A stretch of DNA of 64,000 nt from Prunella strophiata (lineage: Eukaryota > Chordata > Aves > Passeriformes > Prunellidae), in NCBI GenBank assembly GCA_036583965.1, contig JAZBQD010000030.1, positions 58,281,551 through 58,345,550 of the forward strand, read 5' to 3'. Of the stretch, positions 50,633-63,430 are shown in pieces. The stretch's first letter is position 1. Every line of letters starts with the position of its first letter. The notes under the pieces are model-generated. The model ran no database searches. It had not been told where the DNA came from and saw only the letters and a list, made by a program, of their open reading frames with translations. The position numbers and the translations under genes are program-made.

Positions 50633-50697
50633 ATAAAAACACACAAGCTACTGAAAAACCCCCTAAACATCAACAAATGCACAAATTCCCCCCTCCC
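50633..50697 (+). repeat. 65-bp direct repeat, copy 2
   Basis: Exact copy of 49865-49929, offset 768 bp, and immediately continuous with the long CCCTC array. The C/T end of the duplicated segment merges with the first array units. Confidence 0.98.
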
Positions 50698-51700
50698 CTC
50701 CCCTCCCCTCCCCTCCCCTCCCCTCCCCTCCCCTCCCCTCCCCTCCCCTCCCCTCCCCTCCCCTCCCCTCCCCTCCCCTCCCCTCCCCTCCCCTCCCCTC
50801 CCCTCCCCTCCCCTCCCCTCCCCTCCCCTCCCCTCCCCTCCCCTCCCCTCCCCTCCCCTCCCCTCCCCTCCCCTCCCCTCCCCTCCCCTCCCCTCCCCTC
50901 CCCTCCCCTCCCCTCCCCTCCCCTCCCCTCCCCTCCCCTCCCCTCCCCTCCCCTCCCCTCCCCTCCCCTCCCCTCCCCTCCCCTCCCCTCCCCTCCCCTC
51001 CCCTCCCCTCCCCTCCCCTCCCCTCCCCTCCCCTCCCCTCCCCTCCCCTCCCCTCCCCTCCCCTCCCCTCCCCTCCCCTCCCCTCCCCTCCCCTCCCCTC
51101 CCCTCCCCTCCCCTCCCCTCCCCTCCCCTCCCCTCCCCTCCCCTCCCCTCCCCTCCCCTCCCCTCCCCTCCCCTCCCCTCCCCTCCCCTCCCCTCCCCTC
51201 CCCTCCCCTCCCCTCCCCTCCCCTCCCCTCCCCTCCCCTCCCCTCCCCTCCCCTCCCCTCCCCTCCCCTCCCCTCCCCTCCCCTCCCCTCCCCTCCCCTC
51301 CCCTCCCCTCCCCTCCCCTCCCCTCCCCTCCCCTCCCCTCCCCTCCCCTCCCCTCCCCTCCCCTCCCCTCCCCTCCCCTCCCCTCCCCTCCCCTCCCCTC
51401 CCCTCCCCTCCCCTCCCCTCCCCTCCCCTCCCCTCCCCTCCCCTCCCCTCCCCTCCCCTCCCCTCCCCTCCCCTCCCCTCCCCTCCCCTCCCCTCCCCTC
51501 CCCTCCCCTCCCCTCCCCTCCCCTCCCCTCCCCTCCCCTCCCCTCCCCTCCCCTCCCCTCCCCTCCCCTCCCCTCCCCTCCCCTCCCCTCCCCTCCCCTC
51601 CCCTCCCCTCCCCTCCCCTCCCCTCCCCTCCCCTCCCCTCCCCTCCCCTCCCCTCCCCTCCCCTCCCCTCCCCTCCCCTCCCCTCCCCTCCCCTCCCCTC
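50691..51700. repeat. (CCCTC)n array, 1,010 bp, perfect
   Basis: 202 identical pentamers with no substitution visible, ending abruptly before ATTTCTTCTG. The minus strand is (GAGGG)n, giving a GGGG-A-GGGG arrangement that can form G-quadruplexes. The duplex is a pure purine/pyrimidine tract capable of H-DNA. Frames of 379, 359 and 372 codons (GGEGR or LPSPP repeats) run through it on both strands and are artefacts of the stop-free pentamer. Array length is likely uncertain and polymorphic. Confidence 0.98.
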
Positions 51701-53308
51701 ATTTCTTCTGTGCTTGCAGGGTTTTCCACTACTGTATCCCAAACAAAACCTTCAAAAAGACCTTTATTCTTTCAAAATCCCATATCTCATCTTAAGAAGC
51801 TCACTAATTTCTCAAAACCTGGATGACTAAACCAGGCTCACAATCTTTCTTTTCTGTCTAAAGCTTTCCTTTAAAGGTTTCATGCTACCACCCTCAGTCA
51901 TCCACAAACAGAAGTTTCCTTTGATACTCTCCCTCTCCTGCCCCTACAGCTTTTGTATCATAACCAAACCTTTTTGCAATTTGCTCCACATTTTAAAAAA
52001 TCCCTGCATACGTCTACCCACTTATATATTTTTGGGTTTCTTCTGAAATCTGTCATTCAAAGTAACTCCTCCACATCTTAAGAAAATACATCCTCCACAC
52101 GCTTAAGAAAATACATTTTGCAGGGTTCCTCTAACATTATTATCTGTAGTTTTTGTTGTTTTCTTGTTTGCATATATATACATATATATGCACACACATG
52201 CACAGATTATTATATCCATAGAAGGATAGGAACAGTATCAAAAGAAGAATTGACAATCTGTTCCACTTGAAAATATCATAACTACATCAATTAAAAGAGC
52301 TATGAAACTCTATGTTGGTTGTAAATTTGACCATACCTCTACCCCTTTTACCTGATCAGTTCACATAATCTTTGAGCTTAGGGTTTTTTTATTCTTCCAC
52401 TATCATTTATGTTTGTATTCACTCTAACACATTCTTGTAGTACAGGGACTAAATCTTTTCCATAAAACATCTAAAAATTTTCAGCTGTTGCAGAAGAAAA
52501 GATATAGCTGAACTTGAATCTCTATTTGTTGAAAATACTCTCTAATGAAAAAAAAAGTAGTATAACAGAAAAGAGTAGCACATCTACTCTCAAGCTAGCT
52601 CTTAAGGCAAAAGAGAATGAAGATCCTGGAAACTTCCATGGAGCTGAGATGATTCACTGTGAATTGTTTGTTCACTTCTAATCTCCAATTGCTAAACCTT
52701 TTTCCACAACAACAACATTTTTTTTTTTTCTTATTTTGTAAACTGTCTGCAGACTCTTATATCAAAGCACAGTTTTCTAAACTTCAGCTTCATGGTTTTT
52801 TATTTTTGTCATCATTCAGTTGCCTTAAATTTTCTTCAAAAAATCACATCCTGTAACAAAAATGCGGAATACATCTCAAGTGAATCAGCTAAATTAAACA
52901 GCAATTGTATCTCTAAATCCAATTCATATGGGACCACTAGCTACAACTTTAGAAGCATTCAGAGGTAAACAGAAATTAAACATCACCAAACATTATAATT
53001 ATTCATTTGAAAAATCCTTTCAAATGGCTGAAATCCTCTCTTCCTCTTAAAAGACATGAAATTAATAATAACAGCTGGTTTGGATACAGCCCTGTTGATA
53101 TTTGTATGATGTCCCATTATTGTGAATGGGGTCTGGCTTCCTGCCAGATCCTGATGTGGCTGCAAGCTGTTTCAAGTACCAGCTAGTATGGAAGCTGTCA
53201 GTCAAAATATGCTTCCTTTATCACCACTGTGGCATTTTATGAAATGTCAGAATGAGATGCCACAATTGCATCTGCTCCAGTGTGAGATGCTGTGCATCAC
53301 CCAGGTGC
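51701..53308. other. AT-rich DNA without recognised genes
   Basis: Begins with ATTTCTTCTGTGCTTGCAG, which looks like a splice acceptor but follows the CCCTC array without an exon-like frame. A small direct repeat of about 24 bp (CCTCCACA..CTTAAGAAAATACAT) occurs at 52068-52115. An alternating AT/CA patch lies at 52172-52203. Confidence 0.55.
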
Positions 53309-53466
53309 GGGGCCAGATCCTTTCGAGTGCTGTGCCCATGGGTATGCCATCATCAGGACCATCCTTCAGAGGCTAACTTTCCACTGGGTAATTTGCAATC
53401 TTATCAAAAGCCCATTGAAGTCAAAGGAAATATTCCCATTGATCTCAGAGGGCTTTGATCAGGCCC
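53309..53466. mobile_element. Old palindromic DNA-transposon (MITE-like) relic
   Basis: The left end GGGGCCAGATCC (53309-53320) and right end TTTGATCAGGCCC (53454-53466) are inverted relatives. Internally, AAGCCCATTGAAGTCAAAGG (53408-53427) pairs imperfectly with CATTGATCTCAGAGGGCTTT. The phrase CCCATTGAAGTCAA/GGATCAGGCCC is familiar from ancient palindromic repeats of archosaurs and turtles, recalled rather than searched. Three short overlapping plus-strand frames cross it (53188-53486) and are not genes. Confidence 0.5.
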
Positions 53467-56400
53467 ATGGTGAGCATGTACTTTAGCAGTCTTTTAGTGC
53501 TCTTGCAACATGCACAGCCAAATGAATACACTTAATCTTTTGAGTAAAAATATGAAAGTCAGCACAGTTCAGCTGACCGGAGTCAGAAGTCAGAAGGGGA
53601 CTTAGCATGTGGAATTTGTGACCTCGAAGTCTTTTTTAGCTACCAAAGTTCAGCCTTTAAGCAATCAGGAATATTCACAATTGCCTTTGCCTTGCTGCTG
53701 TTAAAGTCTGTCCATTTCTTCTTATGGCGAGGCCCCCACAACATTCAAGTTATTGCTGTGGCATAAGGCTCTGATACAAAGCCATTTAAAAATTACAAGT
53801 TTGCACCTAAAACCCACCAACCCTAATGAAATGGATATTTTTGGCAGGTTTCAATGTGTGCTCATACCATGGCTAACCCTCCCTCATGTTTTTCTGCACA
53901 TGATCAGTGTGTCTCACATGTGCAAATCAGGGGTGAAAACTTCTCTGTTCAAGAGATTTTATGTTTGAGCCTTCCCACTGACAGTGTTTCAAACCCTATT
54001 GTTTGACTAGAGAGGAATTTAAATATCACCCACTTTCCCTCGAAATTTTAATTCAGTTCTAGTTATTGGATTAATGTGAGAAATGGGCATAGGCAGTCCT
54101 TCCCTGGCCATGGTTTAGAGACAATATGCTCTTAATCTCCTGGCTATTTCAAGGTGGTTTTCCCTCCAAGCAGAATGCCGCTTAATTGAGGAAAGCCTCT
54201 CTTCCTCAAAAGTATTTCAGGGAACTTCTACCTCAGATGATGATCTCTGTGAATCTCTTTTCAAATGGCATGTGTGGGAAGTTATGAATTTGGCAGTAAG
54301 GTGTAAGGAAAATACTGCAGCAGATGTCACTGTTGTGGTTTTATGTTGTGTTTACCTTTGGAATTACCTCAGCTCCTTCACCTTTAAAGCTACACTCTTT
54401 GGGAAAGTTCCCTTGTATTGAAGTGCTACAAAGGTTAGAATTAGGTGACCCACTAAAGACCAGAAGAGATGTACGATCTCCTGACGAATGTGTTTAACAT
54501 TGCTTTTATAACCAAGATTATTTCAGAATTGCACTGATATCAGACTTCTCTTAAAACAGAAGTGGGAATTCATGCCTCTAGCTGGAGTAGACTTTAATCT
54601 TTTTTTAATGAAGTGACCTAGTAAGGAAAATCTAAATGAATACTAGGAACTTGCTGGCAAGATACAATAGCACTGACTTTCCTACTGAAGTATTTTACAA
54701 GGTAATACCTACAGGCTCAGAAATTTAGTGATAACATCGGGTATCTAAACAAACTCGTATGTTTATGCCTATGCTTTTGAAAGGAAATTTCAAAATTATC
54801 TTTCAAGATTGCATCTCTATACCTTACTAGTGACTACACACTTAGAAACTGCAAAACATGTCTTGGCATTTAGATCAAGAATAAGTGCTGTTGAACACAA
54901 ATCCCAAAACCATGTCAGTAGCACATTATATTTGAATAACAATAAAGTCTGTAGGAATAGATACACTAAAGTCAGTGTTTGTCACAAAAATAGAGAAAGC
55001 TCTGGGGCAAATTAACCAGTAGGTATTTGTCTTATTGGTAGCAAAGCAAAATTTCTATAGCTGATCATTACTCACATAAGGTACTTAATCACAGACACAA
55101 GTCCCTACAATTTTTGAACTTTTTCTGATAGTCTTGTATTCAAAGAGAGGTAGGAGAAAATTTCAAAAGCATCAAAGTGACTTCAGGGCTTGAAGGAGAC
55201 ACTTCAGAAGCAGTTCATGCACACTGTGCTTTTAAGGTCCCTAAAGTAATGGATGTACACCACCCAGAGCATTTGGAAGTGCTCAGACCCAACCATGCAG
55301 CCTAACAACGTAACTTTTGCTACAACATAGTACTTGAAAAGGTGCCTAGAGCTCTTAATTCACTCTGCTGAGAAGGACTAGGGTACTATTTGTAGTCTTT
55401 TACCTTTAAATTTAAAGTTGTGTCTCTGTGTGGTGAACTTCAAAGAGCTGATTGTTTGGGAAATAACTCTTGCTTCAAAGATTTCTGACTGGTGAAAGTT
55501 TTGACAAGGGCTGTGCCTAGGAGGTATTTTTTTAAAAAAAGACTATAGGTACAGGGAAAAAAAAGTCCTTAAAAGAATCCTGTGGTTTGGCCAAAAAGTT
55601 TTAACACTATCTGTTATGGTGGAAAAGAGCTTCAATTGATTCTGCTTTCACAGACTGTTTATTTTATTTTTGCCCTTTTTTTAAGACCAGGTCTTTTGTC
55701 TCTGGTTTGGTTTGGTTTTGGCTGTTTCCTGTGTGTTTTAGTATTTGGGATTTGGCTTTGATTTTGGGTTTTATGCCCAGATCAGGGGCTGTGACATTTT
55801 AGAGGCTTCTACACAAATTTTAACCATTAGAATATTTAGAAATCTGTGACAGAATCAGAAGTCTGGCATAAAGCAGTGGAGTACTATCTACCGGTCCTTT
55901 ACCATGGAAACAGAGGGATAGACAGCTGTGTCAATGTTGCCATGGTGAATAAGGTGAGATTAGTTTGGGGCTGGCAAAAAAGAACAGGCATGTTCCAGAC
56001 TGGTAATCCGTCACTTACCTGAAGAAATACAATTGTTCTATATGGAAAAAAAAATTGGTCCTTGTAGCAGTAGAAGCACTTTTGTACAAAACCAGTCTCT
56101 CACTGTGCACTACTGCAAATTCTGCAGATAAAATTTCTGAGTATTCCAGTGCCAGAGATTGATCTTTGCAGTTCATGGGTTTGAGTCCAGATGAGCTTTG
56201 AGGCTTTTGTCATTTATTCTGGGGGGAGGGACTGTATGGATGCTGTGGCAATAGAAAGTGATAAAATATTTAACCAAGTGACTAGCTGCACTAAATCTGA
56301 TGTAGGAATTCACTATCCACTTTGCAATCAACATTTCATTTGCAATTCTTGTATTGAATTTGTAGTTAGATATTGCATCTTTTCAGCTCTAGTGATCATT

Positions 56401-57835
56401 TAGAATAGAATCCCATCTTTTCCTGATGCTGTTTCTGTAAAGACAGTTACAAACAGTCAGGCATGCTTCCATAAAAATCCCTTTGTTCCAGCACAGGAAA
56501 CTTTATTCCATAAAGATGGACTTCTGGCACTTTGCTACAGATGATGAGACATAGCCATGTATTCATTAGTCACGGAATCTAACACACAATCACAAAACAA
56601 AATAGAAATCATTTTATCCCCCAAGTGGTCAAACCCTATTCAGTGTTCAACTGTGTTATTTATCTGTCTGTCTGGGATTGTGTCATTCTTTACTGCTGCA
56701 GCTCAGTGACTTTGTGAGAGGAGAATATTTGTCTTTAAAAGTTCTGGTACTGAATCGTACATTGGAGTACAAGTGCATCCTAGGGGAGACAGAATTTGTG
56801 TGGAGGATTATTCTTTTCTTAGGTAAAAATGCTACATCTTATCTAGAAAACTGGCAGCTAATTTTGCTGTCAAACATCTGCAACTATTTAAGGCTTTGCC
56901 TCTTTCTTTCCTCATATTAGTACGTTCAATATCAATGAATAATAAGAAGTCAATGAAGTACCACAGTTAAATCCAGGGCTGGAGTGGCAGAAATAGCATT
57001 TTCCCTTCACTGCAGGAAAGCAATTGAAGGAAAACACAGCTGTCAAAAATCCTAAGGCTAAGTCACTGATTTGAATGCCTAAACTATGTATTTAGGTGCT
57101 TCATCTTGAAATGTTGTTCCATTCTATGTATTTAACAAATGTACATTTAGTAAAGCATCTCTTTGACCTATTGCAGTTTCAAGTTCTGAAAAAAATATTC
57201 TCGTTCATTAACACCTCTATCTAAAAAACACAGAAATTCTCCAACATTTTTAAGGTGATGAAAAATATGAATTATCTGCACAGTAGTTCTATGAATAATT
57301 GCACTGCATAGGTCCATTAAAATAGAAAAATTATGTCCTTTTAAAGCTGAACATTGTGAAAGTCCATGCAGTTTAATAATCTCTTGAACTAATATAATTT
57401 TGTCTGGGCATTGAGTTCGTATTTTGAGCTGAGAAATGTAGATTTCTGAAAACTAACAGATCTACAAATGTGTATCAGGGTTCTTGAATGTTTTTCTTTT
57501 TTGTCACCACAGATGGTGCAGTTGATCTCACTGGAACTTTGATTTAAATATCTGAGTTTGATACAGTCAATATTGAATCCAGGCTCTTATTTGCGTCACA
57601 TAAAAGTAAGAAAATTTTTAATGATGGATATAAAGTTTCTTCTCAAATAAAAAAAGGAAATGAGAAATTAACGATTGCAAGTGGCAATAGCACTGCTAAC
57701 AACTGAGTACTCTATTTTCTCATGCCAGAAATGTCTTCACACCTTCTGCTTTGTATCCATAGATTCAGATAGCAAAGGGTGAAATTTCTTGTTAAATTGT
57801 ATCAGACTAGCACTGGAAACAGAACTTGAGATGTT

Positions 57836-57899
<64 letters not shown>

Positions 57900-60800
57900 T
57901 ATATGTATATATTTCAGAGCACTCAAAATTAGACATTTTACAAAAGTGATTTTTGCTGAGGGAAGTAAGTCTACAGTGCTAATACAAAGAGTTTTGCCTC
58001 TAGGATGTCTGGAAATGAAGATCCTGAGGTTGATTTTCATCTCAGATCAGTTCAGGACATTACACTACTTTTTTTCAGGTTATGTTATGAGGCTATTACC
58101 TATCTTCAGAGCACAGAAAACCTTTTGAAAACTTATTAATGATTCCCAATAAGTTCTGGGGAAAGAAATACCAATATGGAAAATTAAAGTCTTTTATTAA
58201 ACATTAAAATAGAATTATTTCAACTACAAGCCTATGATGAGGTTAAAAATAGAAGCTTGAAACAAAAAAGGGAACCATTACGTTTTTCAAAAAAAAAAAA
58301 AAAAAAAACTGAATGAAGACAGAATTTCTTACAAGTAATGAATTAAACATTTCTGAACATTGTGGGGATTTTTTAAACAAGGTTATTATTCATGTAACAT
58401 TTTTTTGTTCTGTTGGTGTTTTATCTGTTCACATATAGCCCTCACTAACGTAACTGCTATACCTAAATAACTTAGTACATGTCTGTAGAAGTTCATATGT
58501 AGAAGTCCCTATAAAATCACAAGAAGTAGTGAAGTTATGTCATTTGGCCTGCTCAGTGTTCATAGATTTGATGTCTGAATCCTTCGAAACCACTTCAGAG
58601 TACTGTTGAGGGCACAAATGTTTTTGAGTATCCTGGACTTGGGTTAATAGCTGATTTTTTCTCCTCACTTCATCTAGAAGTCTGTAGTGCACATCCAAAA
58701 TATTACAGGTTTGGAGATCAACACTGGTGAATTATTTCCTTGGCTGTCTTTGAGTTTCTCTGTAGGATACTATCTTTCCTCAGAAGCCAAGATGTCTACA
58801 TACACTGTGGTATCTACGGAGATTTTCACATCAATAGGCTAAACTTTTGCTTTCCATCTAAGAAAAAAATCTCACTTTAGAGAAGAGGTGTAAATCCATT
58901 ACTTTAAGTTGCATAGGCTCTGGAGCTGACAAGCATGTGCATAGATATCCATGCCATGAATGGCGTGTGGTATATCAATATGGACAGATAGAAGTCCTAT
59001 CCCTGAGAGACCCCAGTTTTGCTCCTTGCAACACCAGGATTTAGACACCCAGCACTTCAGTGTGCTCTGCAAGGCTTGATCATCTGTGTCTGCAAAAGCA
59101 CTTTTTGACTTAGTCACACAGACCATCATGTTATCCTCACTTTTGTATTTATATTCCGCCCTCACTAAACAAATTTACCATAGATATTCAGAAGGCAGAG
59201 GAGGAATGCACTGCCAAATGTCTTGCTTACAATGAAAACTCCATATATGAAAATACAGAAAAACATACCCAGTAACTGGTTTACTAATACAGCTGAAATA
59301 CCTTGCTTCTCCCCCTTTTCTAGTAAAATGTCAAATTCTATATTGTAAACATGGATGTTATGAAAATGAGTGCATAACACAGAAGTAGAAAGGTAAAAAG
59401 AGAATGAAAGTTAACACTTTAATAACACCTTTATCTACATATTTACCTATTTTTTCCCCTGTCTTTTTTCAAGCAGTTCTGATGCTGTCTTTTTCTTGTG
59501 TGTTTCACATTTTCTAGCATCTGAATAAAAGAGGTCTGTGGTTTGATGTCCCAATTGACTACATTTTAATTCCACTTGATTCCTGGTATCATTCTATATA
59601 GTAACATTTAGTATGCTGTCTAATCATTTGAAGCTTTGTACATGTGTACTTGCCAAGATGTTGACCCAGTAATCCAAATATTGACTGCAGAAATAGTGAC
59701 TTTATGTGTTGTATTATCAACTGGAGAGCTATACACCAGGAGTTTAGAGCTTGGCTACAAGAAGTCAAAATGCCAACCTAAATATAGCACACCTCTCTAA
59801 AATGCAAACCTAAATATAGGACACCTTTAAGCATAATATAAACATATTGTCCTTAAAATTGTGTACCAAATGTAATTATCAAAAATCATAGATATTATTA
59901 AGTAAATAAATCTTAAATTTTCAAGGGAAATTATTTATTAATTTTTGATGGAAGACTTGGACAGATAAATTTGCTGAAATTGTCTGCAGTTCAAAGACAG
60001 TTTCTATTTAAAATCTGTTTACTTTAAAACTGAGTTCTTGACGTCCTGCCCTGTAAGTCCCTGGAAATCTACCTTATTATTACTGAGCTGTTGCTTCCTG
60101 GTAAGGAAGTTTCAGAACTACGATGATTACATGAGACTTAAGAAATCTAGGTTCAATTTTCAGATATTTCCCAGGCTTCATATCTCTTCTCCAATATATA
60201 CACATCTTCATTTTCCTTATCTAACTTTAAAGTTAGAAGATTTTATCTGAATTTTCTATATAGATTCTCATAATGGTTGGCATATCCTGTCCTAGTATTA
60301 TAGGAATGGTCCTCTGGAAGTGCTTCTTTTCCTTTCTATAGTAAAATGATTTATAAAGATTGATTTTGTAACTTAGGCAACTAAGCTGAAGATCTAAATT
60401 TAGGAATATGAGCACATTCCTCAAAATATATTATTTACTGAGGAAATCCTGATTCTAACCTAGGCAAGGCAACAAAATTTTTTGAATCTAAGACTGTCTA
60501 ATAAGGGTAAAAATAACATTTTTTTTTTTAGCCATTTTTCAATCTTTAAATGTTTTTCTTCTAGGTATGTCTAATTTTCTTATTTTATTATTTAGCATTA
60601 TTGTTTATGCATATCATATGTATGAGTGTTGTTTGTATGTTTATTCCTTTTGTTTGCATTATTTATATTATTGGTAATTGTTTGTATTAATTTTTGCTCA
60701 ACACCATCTGCCTGTCAGTATCCATCTGCCATCTCTAGATTTAGAGTTAGATTGCAAGATTTTGGAGCATGATTCATCTCTTTCTTCCTGACCCATCATG

Positions 60801-62309
60801 AGTACTCTTGTGCTTCCTAAAATGTCTGGGAAGTCTACTTCTGAAACAGTGGCCCACTCAAAAAGTTGGTCAACAATCAAAGAATAAGAAATAATCCTTG
60901 CTCCAAAGTGGTGGGACAACAAGTAAATACAGATACACAGATGGCACGGTACAGGGAGGCAATGTGACAAAGTTTGCTGGTATGGTAGGTACTGTATTAC
61001 AACAGCCTTCTTTTTTTCATGTTTTTGTAGACATAATAAGGAAAAAATGGTATTACAGAAAACTCCTCTCAGTGAGAGGCATGTCTCAGCACCAAAAGAA
61101 AAAGATGCTTACTCAACAATACTGTGAGTTAGGGAGTAAACTTCAGATAAGTGATGGGAGTTACATTACAAAAAATGGAAAAGGTCATGGAAAGCTTCTA
61201 AAATTGAAACAAGTCACTTAATTTGTGCCATACAGGAGGACTAAGAAAATAACACAAAGATGAGCAGCAAGATGATCAAAGCAATGAGATAGGAAAATAG
61301 CATTTGCAGCAAAATTTCAAATGGCTGTGAGTAGGGCAAACCAACAGGGACTGAAGTCAGAGAGGTGGAAAGTACAGTCAGGAGACAGGAAGCTAAGGTA
61401 ATTGGAAATGCTTTGGACATTTAAATATGGTTTCATTACACAAAACAAACTGCAACTGCTGAAGTAGCAGACACATGCAAACAGTAGGCAAGATAAGCTT
61501 CTGGAAAATCTACATTATCGGTCACATTTAAACATTATTAATAGAAGAAATTAATTATTCAGCAGAAATTCTACTCTGTATGCAGGGGTTTGTTGCAGAA
61601 ATACATAGTGAGATACACTGCCTGTGCACATCCTTAACAGCCTGATGACCATTTCTTGATTCTGATTCTTTTATGGGCAGACCAGACGAAAGTGTCAGAC
61701 TGAATTTCTTAGATTATTTTAGCTATCCCAGTGTCTTTGGGAATTCATAAGATTTTCCATTCCTGCCATGCATTATTTAAATTTGTGAGTCATTTTGAGT
61801 TAAAGACAGAAACTGAGTAAGAGACTTGGTAAAAAATACAGCTTTACTGTACTTACCTGACATGTCTCCTCTTCCTTGCTACATTTATTTATGATAGAGA
61901 ACATGTAAAAATTATTTCTGTAGGTCTTAGATTCACTTATTCATGGGTCCCTTTTCCACATTCAATTTCCTTCCTGAATAGCAGAATCTGAAAAGGACAG
62001 AGTTCAGAGATAGTTTACAACAATTACATGTACAAATGTTCATTAACAAAAATGAAACAGCTACCCTCACATTCTAACTAGCATTTCATAATCCTGAAAG
62101 CATTTTTTTTCACTGAAATTTATACGGAATCCTAATTAAAAATATAGTCAAATCTGCTGTGAATGAATTGGACTGTGAAAATATATGTTGGTTTTCAGAT
62201 TTAGTATACAATAAATCAGAATCATATAGGTGTTTAAACGCAGAAGACACAAGGTTAGGGACTTGACTCTATTGACTCAATCCTCAGAAAAGGTGAATCC
62301 GAGCCATAT
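53467..62309. other. Long stretch without recognised genes
   Basis: No repeat family or exon was identified apart from simple repeats: (AT)28 at 57839-57895, an A run near 58290-58308, and a 20-bp partial duplication AACCTAAATATAG(C/G)ACACCT at about 59776-59825. The segment 53500-54500 is slightly less AT-rich and lacks obvious repeats. A 107-codon frame at 60898-61221 (+) has no recognisable domain. Confidence 0.5.
57839..57895. repeat. (AT)28 dinucleotide microsatellite
   Basis: 57 bp of uninterrupted alternating AT, able to extrude as a cruciform. It generates the alternating Y/I residues in the overlapping frames on both strands. Confidence 0.97.
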
Positions 62310-63060
62310 CAGAGAATCACAGAATTGTTGAAGTTGGGAGGGACTTCAAGATCATCTCATTAATCTCCCTGATCAAGCAGGGCCACTTAGACCTGGTTAC
62401 ACAGGATCATGTCCAGACAGCTTTTGAATATTTCCAAGGATGAAGATTCCACCACACCCTTGGGCAACCCATGCCTCTGCTCAGTCACCTATACACTGAA
62501 AGAGTGTTTTCTGATGTTTAGACTCAATCACCTGTATTTCAGTTTGTGCCCATTTCCTCTGTTCCTGTTACTGGACATCACAGGAAATAGCCTTTTCCCA
62601 TCCTTGTTTCAACCATGTTTATACATTAGTAAGATCCCCAATGAGCTAGCTCCACAGGCTGAACAGTTTCAGTTTTCTCAGCCTTTCATTATATGAGAGG
62701 TGCTCCAGTCCCTTGACCATCTTAATGACCTTTGTTTGGAGACTCAACATGTCTCTCTTGTACTGGGCAATACAAAGCTGAACAGAGCATTCCAGGTGTG
62801 GTCTCAGCAAGTGCTGAGTATGGAGGAAGGATTACATCCCTTGAAATGAAGGCATCATTCCTAATGCAGCCAAGGATACCAATACTCTTGTGAGTGTCAA
62901 AGATGCCAATTTTGTTCATGGTGCCCAGCTGAAACCCTAGGTCCTTATCTGTTAAGCTGCTTCCCAATTGGATGGCCCCAGCTTGTACTGGTGAATGGAG
63001 CTGTTCCTCTCCAGGTGCAGAACCTGGCACATCTGCTTGTCAAACTGACCCCTGGCAGGT
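62310..63060 (-). mobile_element. CR1 LINE 3' portion, minus orientation
   Basis: Plus-strand sequence opens with AGAGAATCACAGAATTGTTG (the reversed CR1 tail). It continues with the reversed 3' UTR and ORF2 C-terminus: GGCAACCCATGCCTCTG, GTTTGTGCCCATTTCCTCTG, TATGAGAGGTGCTCCAG, GTGTGGTCTCAGCAAGTGCTGAGTA. In the minus-strand frame 62722-63030 the segment SSLTDKDLG corresponds to the CR1 xLxEKDLGV motif, and LHSPVQAGA to the preceding HxYxLGA. Frames are broken and the copy is inactive. Homology ends around 63030-63060. Confidence 0.9.
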
Positions 63061-63430
63061 AGCAGTCCTGTCTAGTCACTAGTTTTCCATCCTTTCCCCT
63101 TTCCAAAATTTTCATTGACATTGATGGTGGGGACGAACGCTGACTGCTGCTGTTCTGCGGATGGCGCATGAAGCTTTCCAAGCTGCTGAGTTGCAATGAT
63201 GATCTTTTTCCTTTTCTTCTTCTCTGATGCTCATTTCTGCTCTTAATTCCTCCACTTGTGGGAACAGCTCCTCCATGATGTCAAACCTTCCCCACAGGAT
63301 AGAAGTGCATCTTTTGTGCAATTCCTTCCATCCTCAAACTGGTAGGGATGATTCTGCTGCCTGAGACTTAGGTTATGTTGAAGCCTCTACCCTTGCAGGG
63401 ACAGCTGCTCTAACACCTACAGAGGAAAGT
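63061..63430 (-). mobile_element. Coding-like segment upstream of the CR1 fragment, possibly CR1 ORF1
   Basis: The minus-strand frame 63112-63321 contains ILWGRFDIMEELFPQVEELRA followed by an acidic/basic SIREEEKEKD stretch, which reads like a coiled-coil region. CR1 ORF1 proteins have a similar 'ELRxE...SIRExExExD' pattern, so this may be the ORF1 of the same or a related element with the intervening ORF2 deleted. It could instead belong to another retroelement. CpG-decayed dinucleotides (TG/CA) are frequent, as in methylated old repeats. Confidence 0.35.

Noticed and set aside
51701..51720. Splice-acceptor-like ATTTCTTCTGTGCTTGCAGG after the CCCTC tract
   Set aside because: The pyrimidine tract is microsatellite DNA. 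No exon-like frame with a donor follows.
50590..51795. Frames of 359-379 codons with GGEGR or LPSPP repeats on both strands
   Set aside because: Artefacts of the perfect CCCTC array; sense and antisense are both open for the same reason.
52068..52115. 24-bp tandem repeat CCTCCACA..CTTAAGAAAATACAT
   Set aside because: Real but tiny and imperfect. It adds nothing beyond ordinary slippage.
57826..58128. 100-codon frame with alternating I/Y residues
   Set aside because: Its N-terminal third is the (AT)28 microsatellite, and the rest has no motif.
59776..59825. Short duplicated AACCTAAATATAG(C/G)ACACCT
   Set aside because: Two 20-bp copies with one difference; minor local duplication without context.
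60898..61221. 107-codon plus-strand frame
   Set aside because: No motif, no similarity I can recall, and residue composition that follows the base composition. Left as chance.
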